From Pseudomonadota bacterium (GTDB taxonomy: Bacteria > Pseudomonadota > Alphaproteobacteria > Reyranellales > Reyranellaceae), in assembly GCA_023386865.1 (NCBI GenBank), contig JAEWIV010000499.1, forward strand, positions 1 through 7,228: 7,228 nt of DNA, given 5' to 3'. Under the pieces are notes generated by a model. It saw nothing but the letters and a program-made list of their open reading frames with translations, was not told the origin of the DNA and did no database searches. Below are positions 6,416-7,228 of the stretch, piece by piece (the stretch's first letter is position 1; each line of letters begins with the position of its first letter). The position numbers were made by a program, and so were the translations under genes.

Positions 6416-6955
6416 TTGGAGGAAAGGATCACTCAGCGCTTAGAACCGATACAAGGGAGGATCGGCGACGCGACTGGGGCATCTACGGCGACCCCCAAGT
6501 CGACGTCGTTCTTTGTGTCCGACCTGTACAAGCGAACGCTCGAAACGATTCAGATACTTGTCGTCATTGGCGGATTCTGGATCACGATGGCCAATTTGAA
6601 CAAGCTTCAGGAATCCACCGATCACGGCTCTTACAATTCTGTTTCCGGAGAATGGATGAAGGTGGACACGTACTTCCGAGATCATCCCGACATGAGAAAG
6701 TATTTTTATGATGCCGCACCGATCCCAGCAGAAGAGAAACACCGCCTTAAGGTTGAGGCTGTCGCTCACTACGTACTGAACTTCGCGGACTACGCGATTG
6801 CTACCTCAAGCAGAATGCTAATCGACGATGACGTCTGGCGAACTTACGTTCTGATGACATATTTTAAGAGTCCAGCTGTCTGCGCTTCCCTCGAAAAGCT
6901 TCAAAAGGGGTACAGCCCCACCGCAAGACAACTCGCCGCGGAAATGTGCCCTTAA
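6416..6955 (+). CDS. Small single-TM membrane protein, uncharacterised
   Basis: From the TTG at 6416 the product is 179 residues. A short polar N-terminal part (1-40) is followed by one transmembrane segment (about 43-63: ETIQILVVIGGFWITMANLN), then a soluble domain with VSGEWMKVDTYFRDHPDMRK, YFYDAAPIP, HYVLNFADYAIATSS and VWRTYVLMTYFKSPAVC. From memory, this pattern (short TM region, then E/L-W-x-x-x-D-x-x-F-x-x-x-P-x-x-x-x-Y-F and a later W-x-x-Y...SP) recurs in uncharacterised bacterial proteins of about 170-200 residues; no function is known to me. The start is doubtful. The TTG lacks a good ribosome binding site (GGAGG falls after it), and the frame continues upstream 16 codons as coding-like LTNARLEVAVAASIRA to a TGA at 6365, just after two ATGs. 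Base composition is less GC-rich than in the neighbouring core genes. Confidence 0.7.
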   Translation: MEERITQRLEPIQGRIGDATGASTATPKSTSFFVSDLYKRTLETIQILVVIGGFWITMANLNKLQESTDHGSYNSVSGEWMKVDTYFRDHPDMRKYFYDAAPIPAEEKHRLKVEAVAHYVLNFADYAIATSSRMLIDDDVWRTYVLMTYFKSPAVCASLEKLQKGYSPTARQLAAEMCP

Positions 6956-7096
6956 TTCGAAGCGGGCGAGCGACTCAAAATTACGAGTCAATTCTAAGGT
7001 GGCAGGATCATCGTATGGGCCCCGCTCTGCCGCGATAGCCGACGCACCACGAGAGGAAGCGTTCGCTTAGCGCTCCTCACGCCGGAGCTTCGATAG

Positions 7097-7120
7097 TCTA
7101 AAAGCTCAGCAGCTTCGCCT
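7097..7120. repeat. Right copy of the 24-base direct repeat (native serA 3' end)
   Basis: This copy is in its native place, spanning the last six codons and stop of serA on the minus strand. It is identical to 6029-6052 and lies 1,068 bases from it in the same orientation. Confidence 0.85.
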
Positions 7121-7228
7121 GCACCACGCCCTCGAGGGCGGCGATCTTCTTGAGCAGCTCGGGCGAGATCGGCTGGTCGACCTGGACCAGGGCGATCGCC
7201 GAGCCGCCGGGCGCGTCGCGGCCCAGGT
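7098..7228 (-). CDS. serA: D-3-phosphoglycerate dehydrogenase, C-terminal end (5' part outside window)
   Basis: The last 42 codons are present. The translation begins LGRDAPGGSAIALVQVDQPI and continues SPELLKKIAALEGVVQAKLL to SF and TAG. This is the end of the C-terminal ACT domain of SerA: the strand ALVQVDQPI, the helix SPELLKKIAAL and the final strand GVVQAKLLSF. The enzyme oxidises 3-phosphoglycerate to 3-phosphohydroxypyruvate, the first step of serine synthesis in the cytoplasm; in some SerA proteins the ACT domain binds serine for feedback control. The catalytic and nucleotide-binding parts lie outside the window, so completeness cannot be judged. The 3' end is exactly duplicated at 6029-6052. 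Confidence 0.85.
   Translation of the reverse strand, partial: LGRDAPGGSAIALVQVDQPISPELLKKIAALEGVVQAKLLSF

Larger units (their letters stand above)
6053..7096. mobile_element. Possible small insertion at the serA 3' end, between two direct repeats
   Basis: The 1,044 bases between the two 24-base serA-tail copies include the cysteine synthase remnant, a non-coding stretch, and one small membrane protein gene, with lower GC than the core genes to the left. The arrangement fits integration at the serA 3' end that kept serA intact. No integrase, transposase or terminal inverted repeats are seen, so it would be a remnant, a satellite carried in trans, or the end of a larger island extending left. 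Illegitimate duplication is an alternative. Confidence 0.35.

Noticed and set aside
6972..6989. GACTC/GAGTC inverted repeat after the membrane protein gene
   Set aside because: Five-base arms with an eight-base loop and no T-run are expected by chance.
7053..7078. Imperfect GAGGA-GCG/CGC-TCCTC inverted repeat downstream of serA as its terminator
   Set aside because: The stem has a bulge and no T-rich run follows it in the serA direction.

Overview
The window looks like part of a high-GC alphaproteobacterial chromosome. This rests on the GC-rich coding sequence in the middle, a LuxR-type regulator with GAF/PAS-like sensor domains, and the style of the serA and cysteine-synthase sequences; the genus cannot be fixed from the sequence alone. 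The two flanks (about 1-1050 and about 6200-7090) are visibly less GC-rich than the 1056-6033 core, as expected for accessory DNA around or inserted beside it.

Layout. At the left edge, a minus-strand lipoprotein gene (1-590) runs off the window; it carries a CAEPPPD motif. A 465-base non-coding stretch follows, with several inverted repeats, including a perfect 18-base palindrome. A plus-strand LuxR-family regulator gene (1056-2231) comes next. It converges, with a 14-base gap, on a minus-strand HIT-superfamily gene (2246-2692). Forty-six bases further on, a plus-strand pair begins: a large SGNH/GDSL-type hydrolase lipoprotein (2739-4793) overlapped by 50 bases by a subtilisin-family (S8) serine protease (4744-6033) that also has a lipobox and a twin-arginine-like signal. 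These two are probably cotranscribed and place two different hydrolases on the cell envelope.

Right end. The protease stop codon lies inside a 24-base perfect direct repeat of the 3' end of serA. The genuine serA 3' end, on the minus strand, enters at 7098. Between the two copies lies about 1.04 kb. It holds a frameshifted minus-strand remnant of a cysteine synthase N-terminus, joined in frame to a second copy of the last six serA codons, and a small one-TM membrane protein gene (6416-6955) with an uncertain start. This resembles an attL/attR pair flanking a small or decayed insertion at the serA 3' end, although no integrase is visible.

The best candidates for something new are the serA-tail duplication with its cysK/serA chimera, the two-lipoprotein hydrolase/protease operon, and the palindromic half-site series upstream of the LuxR-type regulator.
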